The notes below the pieces were generated by a model that saw only the letters and a program-made list of their open reading frames with translations, was not told the origin of the DNA and did no database searches. From JANLSO01 sp031362405 (GTDB lineage: Bacteria > Actinomycetota > Thermoleophilia > Miltoncostaeales > Miltoncostaeaceae): 12,565 bases of DNA. Positions 1-6,136 of this stretch are shown here, piece by piece. Both the position numbers and the translations under genes were made by a program. Where the stretch lies: contig JANLSO010000054.1 in NCBI GenBank assembly GCA_031362405.1, positions 1 to 12,565 on the forward strand, given 5' to 3'. The stretch's first letter is position 1; each line of letters starts with the position of its first letter.

Positions 1-141
1 GGCTACGTCACCAAGCCGAACGTGAACGCCGTCACCGAGATGGTCGACATGGTCGCCGCCACCCGTTCCTACCAGGCCAACGTCTCCGCCTTCGAGGCCA
101 CGAAGTCCATGGCCAAGGAAGCATTGAGGATCATCCAGTGA
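1..141 (+). CDS. flgC: FlgC, proximal rod protein (3' end only)
   Basis: The last 46 codons of a flagellar rod gene; the start lies before the window. The visible C-terminus (NVNAVTEMVDMVAATRSYQA, then NVSAFEATKSMAKEALRIIQ) is the conserved C-terminal helix shared by axial proteins, in the form typical of FlgC. This helix packs against the N-terminal helix in the rod. FlgC is exported by the flagellar type III system and forms part of the proximal rod. The stop TGA (139-141) overlaps the GTG start of fliE by 4 bases (GTGA), so the two are probably translationally coupled. The order flgC-fliE-fliF matches the standard Gram-positive fla/che operon. FlgB would be expected immediately upstream. 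Identification rests on the C-terminal motif and on position. Confidence 0.9.
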   Translation, partial: GYVTKPNVNAVTEMVDMVAATRSYQANVSAFEATKSMAKEALRIIQ

Positions 142-500
142 TTGCACCCATCTCCGCAGTCGGCTCCCTGGCCGAGATGTCGGGCCTACCGGAACTCATG
201 TCCGCGATGCCCGCTCCGATGGCGCCGCTCAACCCCGTCCAGGGTGTCGAGGCGACCTCATCGGCCGGATCGGCCGGCACAGGCGGCTTCAGCGCGCTGA
301 TGAACCGGGCGATCTCGGGCGTCTCCGAGCAGCTCAACAGCGCCGACCGCCTGCAGGAGGCCGCGGCCACCGGCACGCTCGCCGACCCGACCGAGGCCTT
401 GGTCGCAACGCAGCAGGCCGACCTGGCCCTGCAGGCAACGATCCAGGTGCGCAACAAACTCGTCGAGGGATGGCAAGAGCTATCCCGGATGTCGGTCTAG
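138..500 (+). CDS. fliE: FliE, rod/MS-ring junction protein
   Basis: A 120-residue protein starting at GTG, whose start codon overlaps the flgC stop (GTGA). FliE links the MS ring (FliF) to the proximal rod and is an early export substrate. The family signature is at the C-terminus: ADLALQATIQVRNKLVEGWQ followed by ELSRMSV, close to the usual QVRNKLVEAYQEIMRM ending. An FSALMNRAI-like segment near residues 52-60 corresponds to the central FliE helix. The first 45 or so residues are rich in Pro, Ala and Gly and poorly conserved, as is usual. Length is slightly above the usual 100-110 residues because of this N-terminus. It ends 7 bases before fliF. Confidence 0.93.
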   Translation: MIAPISAVGSLAEMSGLPELMSAMPAPMAPLNPVQGVEATSSAGSAGTGGFSALMNRAISGVSEQLNSADRLQEAAATGTLADPTEALVATQQADLALQATIQVRNKLVEGWQELSRMSV

Positions 501-507
501 GTAACCC

Positions 508-2079
508 ATGGGCCGACTCACCTCCATCTCAACCTTCTGGTCGGGCCTTGCGGGGCCCAGCCGACGGCTGATCATCGGCGCCGCCGTAGCGCTCACCGTT
601 GGCCTGCTGCTGCTGATGCGGATCTCGGGGTCGGCCTCGTACTCGACGCTGGCCAGCACGGAGAACCCTCGCGACGCCGCGGCAGTAACCAAAGAACTCG
701 ACAGCCAGGGCATCACCTATCGCCTTCGCGATGGTGGCACGACCGTGCAGGTCCAATCGAGCATGCTCGACAAGGCCCGCCTCGGGCTCGCCTCAAGCAA
801 CGTCGGCATCAGCGGCGGCGGTCAGGTCGGAGACGAGATCTTCGACAAGAGTAATTTCGGAGCCACCGACTTCACCCAGCGGGTCAACCTGATCCGGGCC
901 GCAAACGGTGAGTTGTCGCGACTGCTTTCGCAGCTCGACGGAGTGACCTCCGCCAACGTGCGGATCGCCATGCCCCAGGAGCGCCTGTTCGCCGACGACA
1001 AGCTTCCCACCACGGCCTCGGTGGTGCTCAACATGGCTCCCGGTGCGGAACTCGACCCGGCCCAGATCAAGGGCGTGACGAACCTCGTGGCGAACGCCGT
1101 ACCGGGTCTCACGCCCAAGAGCATCACGATCACCGACAACAAGGGCAACACCCTCGAAGGTGGCACGGGCGACGCAACCGGCGCAAGTGGTGCCAACACC
1201 CGTATGGCCATCGAGACCGCCTACGAGAAGGCGACCCAGACCAAGCTCGACGCGATGCTGGCCCTGACCCTGGGGCCGGGCAAGGCCGTCACCCAGGTCG
1301 ACGCCACCCTCGACCTCGACAAGGTCAGCCAACAGACCGAGACCTTCGGCGGCAAGGTCGTGCCGCTCACGGTCGACAAAGCCAAGGAGAAGTTGCGCAG
1401 CAAGGGCGGCAACGGATCAGGCGGCGTCGTCGGCGCCACGCCGAACACGCCGGGCAACACCTTCCCGACGACCACCACCGGCAGCGGTGGCAGCACGAGC
1501 GCATACGACAAGACCACCAACCGCTCGACCAACGGCACCAACCGCACGCTGTCGCAGATCGAGAAGACCCCCGGCGCCTTGACGCGCCAGTCGATCTCGG
1601 TGCAGGTCTCCGACGACGTCACGACCGCCGACCTCACGAAGCTCCAGAGCGCGGTCGAGGCCGCCGTCGGATACGACCAGGTTCGCGGTGACGTCGTGAC
1701 GGTCCAGTCGACCACGTTCTCCGACGAGGCCAAAAAGCTGGCGACCGACGCGACGGCAACCGCCGCCCCCGGTGCCGGACCCCCAATGGACTACATCAGC
1801 ATGGCCCGCACCGGTGCCATTGGTCTCGGCGTTCTCGCCATCCTGCTTGCGGCCCGGCGCTCGTTGCGCCGCCGCCAGAGCGCCCTCGAGCGGGCTCTTC
1901 CCGAGCTGCTCGCGCGCGGCCCGGTACCGGTTGCCCAGCTCACCGGGCCTGGCCTGGCACGCCTCGAAGGTCAGACCAAGAGCCCCATCGAGCGTCAGGT
2001 CGAAGAGCTCGCGATGCGCAAGCCCGATGACATGGCCCGGCTGCTTCGCGGCTGGCTGATCGAAGGAAACAAGCGATGA
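508..2079 (+). CDS. fliF: FliF, flagellar MS-ring protein
   Basis: A 523-residue protein that forms the MS ring in the cytoplasmic membrane. A first membrane helix lies at about residues 19-38 (LIIGAAVALTVGLLLLM). It is followed by the YscJ/FliF ring-building region (about 45-215), with recognisable stretches around DKARLGLA, QRVNLIRAANGELSRLL and NVRIAMP. The second extracytoplasmic domain (about 230-410) contains a Gly/Thr/Asn-rich low-complexity loop (about 305-350), which fits the beta-collar insertion. The second membrane helix is at about 434-449 and is followed by an Arg-rich stop-transfer stretch. The cytoplasmic tail ends in PIERQVEELAMRKPDDMARL and a terminal RGWLIEGNKR, the FliG-binding segment. 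Start ATG 508 lacks a strong Shine-Dalgarno, so coupling to fliE is likely. Its stop overlaps fliG (ATGA). Confidence 0.96.
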   Translation: MGRLTSISTFWSGLAGPSRRLIIGAAVALTVGLLLLMRISGSASYSTLASTENPRDAAAVTKELDSQGITYRLRDGGTTVQVQSSMLDKARLGLASSNVGISGGGQVGDEIFDKSNFGATDFTQRVNLIRAANGELSRLLSQLDGVTSANVRIAMPQERLFADDKLPTTASVVLNMAPGAELDPAQIKGVTNLVANAVPGLTPKSITITDNKGNTLEGGTGDATGASGANTRMAIETAYEKATQTKLDAMLALTLGPGKAVTQVDATLDLDKVSQQTETFGGKVVPLTVDKAKEKLRSKGGNGSGGVVGATPNTPGNTFPTTTTGSGGSTSAYDKTTNRSTNGTNRTLSQIEKTPGALTRQSISVQVSDDVTTADLTKLQSAVEAAVGYDQVRGDVVTVQSTTFSDEAKKLATDATATAAPGAGPPMDYISMARTGAIGLGVLAILLAARRSLRRRQSALERALPELLARGPVPVAQLTGPGLARLEGQTKSPIERQVEELAMRKPDDMARLLRGWLIEGNKR

Positions 2080-3095
2080 GCACCGCCCTCGCCGTGACCG
2101 CGATGACCTCGCGGCAAAAGGCCGCCATTCTGCTTGTGGCGCTTGGCCAGCAGGCCGCGGCGCAGGTTTTCAAGTACCTGAAGCCGGAGGAGGTCGACGA
2201 CCTCACCCTCGAGATCGCCGGCATCGGAGCGATCAGCCCCGAGCAGAAGCAGTCGGTGGTTCACGAGTTCTACGAGACCGCCATCGCTCAGGACTACATC
2301 ACCGAGGGCGGGCTCGACTACGCACGGCGCATCCTCGAGCAGGCGCTCGGTACCGACCGGGCCGGTGAGGTTCTGGCGCGCCTTTCCAGCGCCATCGCCG
2401 TCAGCCCATTCGAGTTCCTGCGCCGCACCGACGCCGGGCAGATCCTGAACGTGATCTCCAACGAACACCCGCAAACCGTCGCATTGATCCTCGCCTACCT
2501 ACCCGCCGAGACGGCCGGCCAGGTGGTCAGCTCGCTACCCCCGGAGCTGCAGTCGGAGGTGGCCATGCGGATCGCTCTCATGGACCGCACCGCACCGGAG
2601 GTGATCCGCGAGATCGAGATGGTGCTCGAGCGCAAGCTGAGCTCGGTCATCAACCAGGACTTCACCTCGGCTGGCGGTATCAAGGCCCTCGTGGATCTGT
2701 TGAACTCGGTCGACCGCGGCACCGAGCGCACCATCATCGAGACTCTGGAAGAGCAGAACCCCGAGCTCGCCGAAGAGGTGCGTCGCCTGATGTTCCTGTT
2801 CGAGGACATCGTGCTGCTCGACGACCGCAGCATCCAGCAGGTACTGCGCGAGGTCGACGGCAAGGATCTCGCGATTTCCCTGAAGGGCACGTCCGACCTC
2901 GTCCAGAACAAGATCTTCGCCAACATGAGCTCGCGCGCGGCCGACATCATCCGGGAAGACCTCCAGTACATGGGGCCGGTGCGGGTGGCTTTGGTCGAGG
3001 AGTCGCAGCAGAAGATCGTCGGGGTCATCCGTCGTCTGGAAGACAGCGGCCAGATCGTTATCGCCCGTGGTGGCGAGGACGAGCTTGTCTCGTAG
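2076..3095 (+). CDS. fliG: FliG, rotor/switch protein
   Basis: A 339-residue protein of normal FliG length, starting at an ATG that overlaps the fliF stop (ATGA). FliG joins the MS ring to FliM in the C-ring and carries the torque-generating surface. The N-terminal domain (about 1-100) binds FliF. The middle domain contains the EHPQT motif at residues 130-134, and the C-domain contains the MFxF hinge (M239-F240-L241-F242). The torque helix region DDRSIQQVLREV ... SLKG ... SSRAADIIREDL ... GPVR keeps the charged positions known from E. coli (Lys264, Arg281, Asp288/Asp289, Arg297). The only change is Glu in place of the first Asp of the pair, so charge is conserved. This predicts a functional motor. 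Confidence 0.97.
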   Translation: MSTALAVTAMTSRQKAAILLVALGQQAAAQVFKYLKPEEVDDLTLEIAGIGAISPEQKQSVVHEFYETAIAQDYITEGGLDYARRILEQALGTDRAGEVLARLSSAIAVSPFEFLRRTDAGQILNVISNEHPQTVALILAYLPAETAGQVVSSLPPELQSEVAMRIALMDRTAPEVIREIEMVLERKLSSVINQDFTSAGGIKALVDLLNSVDRGTERTIIETLEEQNPELAEEVRRLMFLFEDIVLLDDRSIQQVLREVDGKDLAISLKGTSDLVQNKIFANMSSRAADIIREDLQYMGPVRVALVEESQQKIVGVIRRLEDSGQIVIARGGEDELVS

Positions 3096-3765
3096 GCCGA
3101 TCCGGGGCGCAACGCTCGGAGGGCAGGTTCTCGAGGTGTCGCTGCGCGACGCCCCCGACCCGCTCACCCTGCTCGCGGCCGGAAGTGCCCAGGGGCTGGC
3201 CGCCGCGGCCGAGGCGGAGGCCCGCGCGATCGTCGCCGAGGCCGAGGTCGCCCGCGAAGACGCCGTCCGCGAGGGCTGGAGCGAGGGCTTTCAGGCCGGT
3301 CACGCCGAGGCGACGGTGGCGCTCAACGATGCGCTCACCGCCGCGCACCGACTGACCGAACGCATCGAGAGCTACCTCGAGGCGCTGCCCGATCGTGCGG
3401 CTGATGAAGCCGCCGCCGTGGCGCTGGAAGTCGCTGCGCGCATCGTGCGCGCCGAGATCGCCGTCCGTCCCGAGCGCGTGCTCGATGTTGTCCGCGCGGC
3501 GATTCGCCGGGCCACCAACCGTGAGCGCCTCTTGATCCACGTGAACCCCGCCGATCTCCAGATCTGCCGCGACGGGGCACCCGAGCTGATGACCCAGATG
3601 GGCGGCATCATGCGCATCGACGTCGTCGACGATCCGCGGATCGCGACGGGTGGATGCATCCTCGAGACGCCCACGGGTGACGTCGATGCCACGCTCGTCT
3701 GCCAGCTCACGCGTATCCACGAGGCGCTCTCGGCACCTCCGGATGAAGAGATTCTGGGTGCCTGA
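3067..3765 (+). CDS. fliH: FliH, negative regulator/stator of the export ATPase
   Basis: A 232-residue protein in the FliH position. FliH dimers bind FliI and anchor the ATPase to the export gate. It resembles the FliH/YscL family: an Ala/Glu-rich helical stretch (about 38-66), then a GxxxGxxxG dimer motif (G70, G74, G78, in EGWSEGFQAG). A C-terminal globular domain (about 120-225) follows, with VALEVAARIVRAEI and an ILETPTGDVDATL strand typical of the family. The start is uncertain. GTG 3067 overlaps fliG by 29 bases and has no clear Shine-Dalgarno. TTG 3082 is possible, and GTG 3136 has a GGAGGG at 3119-3124 but would remove 23 residues. I keep the longest form. The end overlaps fliI. Confidence 0.85.
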   Translation: MVARTSLSRRPIRGATLGGQVLEVSLRDAPDPLTLLAAGSAQGLAAAAEAEARAIVAEAEVAREDAVREGWSEGFQAGHAEATVALNDALTAAHRLTERIESYLEALPDRAADEAAAVALEVAARIVRAEIAVRPERVLDVVRAAIRRATNRERLLIHVNPADLQICRDGAPELMTQMGGIMRIDVVDDPRIATGGCILETPTGDVDATLVCQLTRIHEALSAPPDEEILGA

Positions 3766-5188
3766 GGAACTTCTCTCCGCCCACCGCGAGCGGATTCGCA
3801 CCGCCGATCCGTATCGGCTCAACGGCCGGGTCAGCGAGCTGATCGGCCTCGTTGTGGAATCGCGCGGCCCGTCGGCCCGTGTCGGTGAGAGGTGTGAAGT
3901 TCAGGTCGCCGGTCGCGCAGGCGGCGCGCCGCTTGACGCCGAAGTCGTGGGTTTTCGCGAAGGCAAGACGCTCCTCATGCCGCTCGGCGAGGCCGCCGGT
4001 ATCGGACCGGGGCAGACCGTCATCGCGTCCGGCGCACCGCTGAAGGTCGGCCTTGGCCCGTCGCTTCTGGGCCGCGTTCTCGACGGCCTCGGTCGCCCGA
4101 TCGACGATGGCCCGCCGCTTGTCATCGAGCACCGCCGTTCGGTCCACGCATCGCCGCCGTCACCGATGACCCGCCCGACGATCGACAAACCGATCGCGCT
4201 CGGTGTGCGCTCGATCGACACTCTGATCCCCTGTGGGCGCGGCCAGCGTCTGGGCATCTTCGCCGGATCCGGAGTCGGCAAGAGCACCCTGCTGGGGATG
4301 ATGGCTCGCCGGACGTCGGCCGATGTCAACGTGATCGGGCTGATCGGTGAGCGTGGCCGCGAAGTGCGCGATTTCATCGAGAACGACCTCGGCCCCGAGG
4401 GCCTCGCGCGCAGCGTCGTGGTGGTGGCGACCTCCGACCAGCCGGCGCTCGTGCGCATCAAGGCGGCGTTCGTTGCGACGACCATCGCCGAGTTCTTCCG
4501 CGACCGGGGCGCCGACGTCCTCCTGATGATGGACTCAGTCACCCGCCTGGCAACCGCCCAGCGCGAGGTCGGCCTTGCCATCGGTGAGCCGCCGGCGACC
4601 CGCGGCTACACGCCGAGCTCGTTCGCCATCCTGCCGCGCCTGCTCGAGCGCGCCGGGACCAGCCCGCGCGGTACGATCACCGGCCTCTATACCGTGCTCG
4701 TCGAGGGCGACGACATGAACGAGCCGATCGCCGACACCGTGCGGTCGATTCTCGACGGACACATCGTGCTGTCACGAACCCTTGCGCACCGGGGCCACTA
4801 TCCCGCCGTCGACGTCTTGTCGTCGGTCTCGCGCCTCACCACCCAACTGCTCGATGCCGGCCAGCAGGCCACCGGCTCACGCCTGCGCGAGATGCTCGCC
4901 GCGTACGCCCGGGCCGAAGACCTCATCGCGATCGGCGCCTACGTCCATGGCTCCGACCCACGTGTCGACGAGGCCCGCGCCAAGCTCGACGACATCGACG
5001 CCTACCTGCGCCAAACCGTCGACGAGCCCTACGACCGCGACGACGCCTTCGCCCGCCTGTCGGCGCTCGCCCTCGACCCATGGGCAACGGGTGTTCCCGC
5101 ACCCGCCCAACTGCCGGCGGTTACCGGCGAGATCGTCATGTCGGGAGCCTTCAACCCGCTGCCCCCCGGCGCCCAGGTCGTCGGCTAG
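3743..5188 (+). CDS. fliI: FliI, flagellum-specific export ATPase
   Basis: A 481-residue F1-beta-like ATPase that energises type III export of rod, hook and filament subunits, working with FliH and FliJ. It has an N-terminal beta-barrel (about 20-95) and a P-loop GSGVGKST at residues 175-182. The catalytic glutamate lies in GERGREV (E203), and Walker B LLMMDS has D264. The GYTPSSFAILPRLLERAG stretch marks FliI/YscN. A helical C-domain follows from about 370. Start ATG 3743 overlaps fliH by 23 bases. GTG 3758 is an alternative, with weak purine-rich GAAGAG at 3745-3750 and an 8-base overlap. An open frame extends further upstream but only antisense-like codons lie there. The last 35-40 residues (Pro/Ala/Gly-rich, from about ALDPWATG) extend beyond the usual end of the family. 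Confidence 0.96.
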   Translation: MKRFWVPEELLSAHRERIRTADPYRLNGRVSELIGLVVESRGPSARVGERCEVQVAGRAGGAPLDAEVVGFREGKTLLMPLGEAAGIGPGQTVIASGAPLKVGLGPSLLGRVLDGLGRPIDDGPPLVIEHRRSVHASPPSPMTRPTIDKPIALGVRSIDTLIPCGRGQRLGIFAGSGVGKSTLLGMMARRTSADVNVIGLIGERGREVRDFIENDLGPEGLARSVVVVATSDQPALVRIKAAFVATTIAEFFRDRGADVLLMMDSVTRLATAQREVGLAIGEPPATRGYTPSSFAILPRLLERAGTSPRGTITGLYTVLVEGDDMNEPIADTVRSILDGHIVLSRTLAHRGHYPAVDVLSSVSRLTTQLLDAGQQATGSRLREMLAAYARAEDLIAIGAYVHGSDPRVDEARAKLDDIDAYLRQTVDEPYDRDDAFARLSALALDPWATGVPAPAQLPAVTGEIVMSGAFNPLPPGAQVVG

Positions 5189-5202
5189 ACCCCATGCCTC
5201 CG

Positions 5203-5245
5203 CGCCATGCAGAGATCGGTGCCCGACGCCGATCTCTGCATGGCG
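5203..5245. terminator. Perfect 17-bp inverted repeat after fliI
   Basis: CGCCATGCAGAGATCGG at 5203-5219 and its exact reverse complement at 5229-5245, separated by a 9-base loop (tgcccgacg). It begins 15 bases after the fliI stop and ahead of the next gene. It would make a very stable RNA hairpin. There is no T-tract, so it could be a U-less actinobacterial terminator, an RNA-stability element or a protein-binding palindrome. The terminator call is inference from position. Confidence 0.5.
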
Positions 5246-5333
5246 GTGCGCGGATGGTCGGTACGGCGCTTCTGGGCAGATTGCACGCACGGCCTGACCA
5301 TGGCATTCTTCGGCTCCTTGCAACGATCATCAC

Positions 5334-5363
5334 AAGGAGTTCGTCATGGGGGCACGGCAATGA
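5334..5363 (+). promoter_or_regulatory. Shine-Dalgarno and five-codon mini-ORF overlapping the CBS-protein start
   Basis: AAGGAG (5334-5339) is the best ribosome-binding site in this part of the window. The ATG at the right distance (5346, 6-base spacer) opens a five-codon frame (M-G-A-R-Q) whose TGA (5361-5363) overlaps the ATG (5360) of the CBS-domain gene as ATGA. The CBS-gene ATG is itself 20 bases from the Shine-Dalgarno, too far for direct use. Translation is therefore probably by re-initiation after the mini-ORF. The layout is visible; its function is inferred. Confidence 0.5.
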
Positions 5364-5755
5364 GTGCGGCCACTGTCAGCGATGCGATGAGCCCGGTCAC
5401 CGCGATCGTGGGACCCGAGCACACGCTTTCACAAGCCGCTGAGCGGATGATCGCCGCCGCGACCGGGGCGGCTGTGGTGATGGACCCCAGCATGCAGGGC
5501 CCCGCGGTGGTGACCGAGCGTGACCTTCTGCGGGCCGTGGCTTCGGGTCAGGACCCAAAGACCGAGCGCGTGAGCGACCACATGACGAGCACCCTCGTTA
5601 CCGCGTGGCCGACCTGGCCGATCGGGAAGGCCGGGGCGCTGATGGTGCGGCACGGCGTTCGTCACGTCCTGGTGTTCGACGGGGCGGCCCTCGTCGGGAT
5701 CCTCTCGATGCGGGACGTCGTCCGTGTGGGCGGCCTGGCACCGGTGCTGGCGTAG
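5360..5755 (+). CDS. Two-CBS-domain protein
   Basis: A 131-residue soluble protein that consists of little more than a CBS pair. The first CBS domain spans about residues 5-62 (VSDAMSPVTAIVGPEHTLSQ ... AVVTERDLLRAVASG). The second spans about 70-125 (VSDHMTSTLVTAWP ... VRHVLVFDGAALVGILSMRD). CBS pairs bind adenine nucleotides such as AMP, ATP or SAM and act as sensors. No catalytic domain is attached, so the partner is unknown. The open frame extends upstream to 5207, but that part runs through the inverted repeat and codes nothing recognisable. ATG 5360 gives the family start MSAATVSDAMSP. It is the first gene of the block inserted between fliI and fliJ. A link to motility is possible but not shown by the sequence. 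Confidence 0.88.
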   Translation: MSAATVSDAMSPVTAIVGPEHTLSQAAERMIAAATGAAVVMDPSMQGPAVVTERDLLRAVASGQDPKTERVSDHMTSTLVTAWPTWPIGKAGALMVRHGVRHVLVFDGAALVGILSMRDVVRVGGLAPVLA

Positions 5756-5921
5756 GGCCATCGCCGCCGCCTCCTCCGTCGTCTGGCGGTGGCGGAGGAG
5801 GACCCTCCGTCTGCGGCGGGTCCTCGCCGTGGCCGCGAAACGCCCAGATCACGTGCGCGATGAAGCCAGCGGTCACGGCGACCACGTAGACGACTCCGAC
5901 GACGGCAACGGGAACGGACAT
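5598..5921 (-). CDS. Small membrane protein with Pro/Gly-rich tail, hypothetical
   Basis: A 107-residue frame on the minus strand. The N-terminus (VPVAVVGVVYVVAVTAGFIA, then HVIWAF) is a convincing single membrane helix at about residues 3-26. An acidic then poly-Pro and poly-Gly segment follows (EDPPQTEGPPPPPPDDGGGG). After that the frame continues as Arg/Pro-rich sequence antisense to the last 158 bases of the CBS gene; this part may be only a shadow. An upstream ATG (5975) would add 18 residues. I prefer 5921 because a TANNNT box (TACCCT, 5933-5928 on the minus strand) ends exactly 6 bases before it. That is the same geometry as the leaderless antitoxin. No family is recognised. The gene is real with moderate likelihood; the C-terminal end is doubtful. 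Confidence 0.42.
   Translation of the reverse strand: MSVPVAVVGVVYVVAVTAGFIAHVIWAFRGHGEDPPQTEGPPPPPPDDGGGGGDGPTPAPVPGRPHGRRPASRGSRRGPPRRTPGRDERRAAPSAPRPSRSARSATR
5770..5801. repeat. GC-rich inverted repeat downstream of the CBS gene
   Basis: CCTCCTCCG (5770-5778) and CGGAGGAGG (5793-5801) form a 9-bp hairpin with a 14-base loop, 15 bases after the CBS stop. An overlapping CCGCCGCC/GGCGGTGG pairing is also possible. It could end CBS transcription, but the same bases encode the poly-Pro/poly-Gly stretch of the minus-strand frame. The repeat may therefore simply reflect that coding. Confidence 0.25.
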
Positions 5922-6027
5922 GCCCCAAGGGTAGACCCGTCGCCGTGTTGCACCCATCCGGATCGGTTCGGACATAAACGAAGCCGCTCGGAGCGGATTT
6001 CAGTGGTCCGGTTTGGCCCCGCAAGGG

Positions 6028-6057
6028 ATGACAGCCGTCCGCAGGACGGGCTAGGGT
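6028..6057 (+). promoter_or_regulatory. Candidate promoter for the M23 peptidase gene
   Basis: ATGACA (6028-6033, five of six to TTGACA), an 18-base spacer, then TAGGGT (6052-6057), a TANNNT -10 box common in actinobacteria. Transcription would begin near 6064, leaving a GC-rich leader of about 70 bases. The spacer contains a small hairpin (CCGTCC-gca-GGACGG). A longer pairing, ACAGCCG with CGGCTGT, overlaps the promoter. I looked for a ydaO/c-di-AMP riboswitch, common before such enzymes, and did not see its conserved segments. Confidence 0.5.
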
Positions 6058-6136
6058 CCTCGCGGCTGTGCCTGCGGCCCCCGCGCTGCCCGCTTCGGCG
6101 AGGCTTCCCCGGGGCGAGGCGTGACGTCTCCAAGGA

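Noticed and set aside
3650..3742. Extension of FliI back to ATG 3650
   Set aside because: It would read 93 bases inside conserved fliH sequence in another frame and gives an Arg/Ser-rich stretch unlike FliI.
5301..5322. Sigma-54 promoter TGGCA ... TTGCA upstream of the CBS gene
   Set aside because: The GG and GC elements are 18 bases apart rather than 12, and sigma-54 is not expected in actinobacteria.
5207..5359. N-terminal extension of the CBS protein back to ATG 5207
   Set aside because: The extra 51 residues read through the inverted repeat and have no domain character; the protein begins naturally at MSAATVSDAM.
6064..6136. Possible ydaO (c-di-AMP) or other riboswitch before the M23 gene
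   Set aside because: The context fits, because such enzymes often carry one in actinobacteria. The conserved ydaO segments (GGGGTGAATC-type and GACAGCTAAC-type) are absent, and the leader is only about 70 bases if the promoter call is right.
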